From Desulforudis sp. (GTDB lineage: Bacteria; Bacillota; Desulfotomaculia; Desulfotomaculales; Desulforudaceae): a DNA stretch of 5,541 nt. The notes under the pieces are model-generated. The model was given only the letters and a program-made list of their open reading frames with translations, was not told where the DNA came from and searched no databases. The stretch covers positions 1-5,541 of the forward strand of contig JACUUW010000132.1 of NCBI GenBank assembly GCA_014859075.1. The letters are read 5' to 3'. Both the position numbers and the translations under genes were made by a program. Shown here piece after piece: positions 5,470-5,541 of the stretch (positions within the stretch are counted from its first letter, which is position 1; every line of letters begins with the position of its first letter).

Positions 5470-5541
5470 GTCCCAGTAGCTCAGTGGATAGAGCAACGGC
5501 CTTCTAAGCCGTGGGCCGGGGGTTCGAATCCCTCCTGGGAC
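5470..5541 (+). tRNA. tRNA-Arg (anticodon UCU), cut by the window end
   Basis: All four stems are seen. The acceptor stem GTCCCAG (5470-5476) pairs with CTGGGAC (5535-5541). The D stem is GCTC/GAGC, and the anticodon stem ACGGC/GCCGT holds loop CTTCTAA with anticodon TCT at 5503-5505. The T stem GGGGG/CCCTC has one G-T pair and loop TTCGAAT. The window ends at the last acceptor base, so the discriminator and any encoded CCA are outside. The anticodon reads AGA and AGG. It has its own promoter and faces away from the small minus-strand gene. Confidence 0.96.

Noticed and set aside
4842..5541. Similarity between the two tRNA genes as a repeat or duplication
   Set aside because: The shared blocks (GTAGCTCAGTGG and the CGGCCTTC-AAGCCG arm) are common tRNA features, while the anticodons, acceptor stems and flanks differ.
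1..5541. CRISPR array, insertion sequence, toxin-antitoxin pair or riboswitch
   Set aside because: No regularly spaced repeats with spacers, no transposase or terminal inverted repeats, no paired small genes and no recognisable aptamer core were found on either strand.

Overview
The window reads as chromosomal DNA from a GC-rich, spore-forming member of the Firmicutes, class Clostridia, most like the Desulfotomaculum/Pelotomaculum/Desulforudis group. This is an inference from several things seen: strong AGGAGG-type ribosome binding sites, TTG and GTG starts, sigma-A type promoters, a stand-alone 2-hydroxyacyl-CoA dehydratase-like gene, and a gene order that resembles the racE-gerM-rph-ysnA neighbourhood of Bacillus (amidase, murI, rph, rdgB).

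Layout. Bases 1-603 carry the zinc catalytic domain of an N-acetylmuramoyl-L-alanine amidase, probably the C-terminal part of a longer exported protein that starts before the window. A hairpin terminator follows. A sigma-A-like promoter with an extended -10 (709-736) then opens a tightly packed plus-strand operon: murI (glutamate racemase), an HgdB/FldB-type Fe-S protein, an MBL-fold hydrolase of the YhfI/RNase Z type, rph (RNase PH) and rdgB (XTP/dITP diphosphatase). Gaps inside the operon are 12 to about 50 bases. The -35 box of a near-consensus tRNA promoter lies across the last codons of rdgB and drives a tRNA-Gly(UCC) with encoded CCA. A strong, symmetrical hairpin (4930-4956) can end transcription arriving from both sides.

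From about 5040 the composition becomes more AT-rich. A 64-residue protein that I do not recognise is encoded on the minus strand with an excellent ribosome binding site. Upstream of it lies a 236-base divergent intergenic region with a plausible minus-strand promoter, three TCGATAA repeats whose starts differ by 11 and 44 bases, and a strong promoter for a tRNA-Arg(UCU). The window cuts this tRNA off just before its discriminator base.

How the parts fit. MurI supplies D-glutamate for peptidoglycan and the amidase cleaves peptidoglycan. RNase PH trims tRNA 3' ends and RdgB cleans the nucleotide pool. The dehydratase-like protein and the MBL hydrolase have no obvious place in these pathways. 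The least explained part is the small minus-strand gene with its phased repeats.
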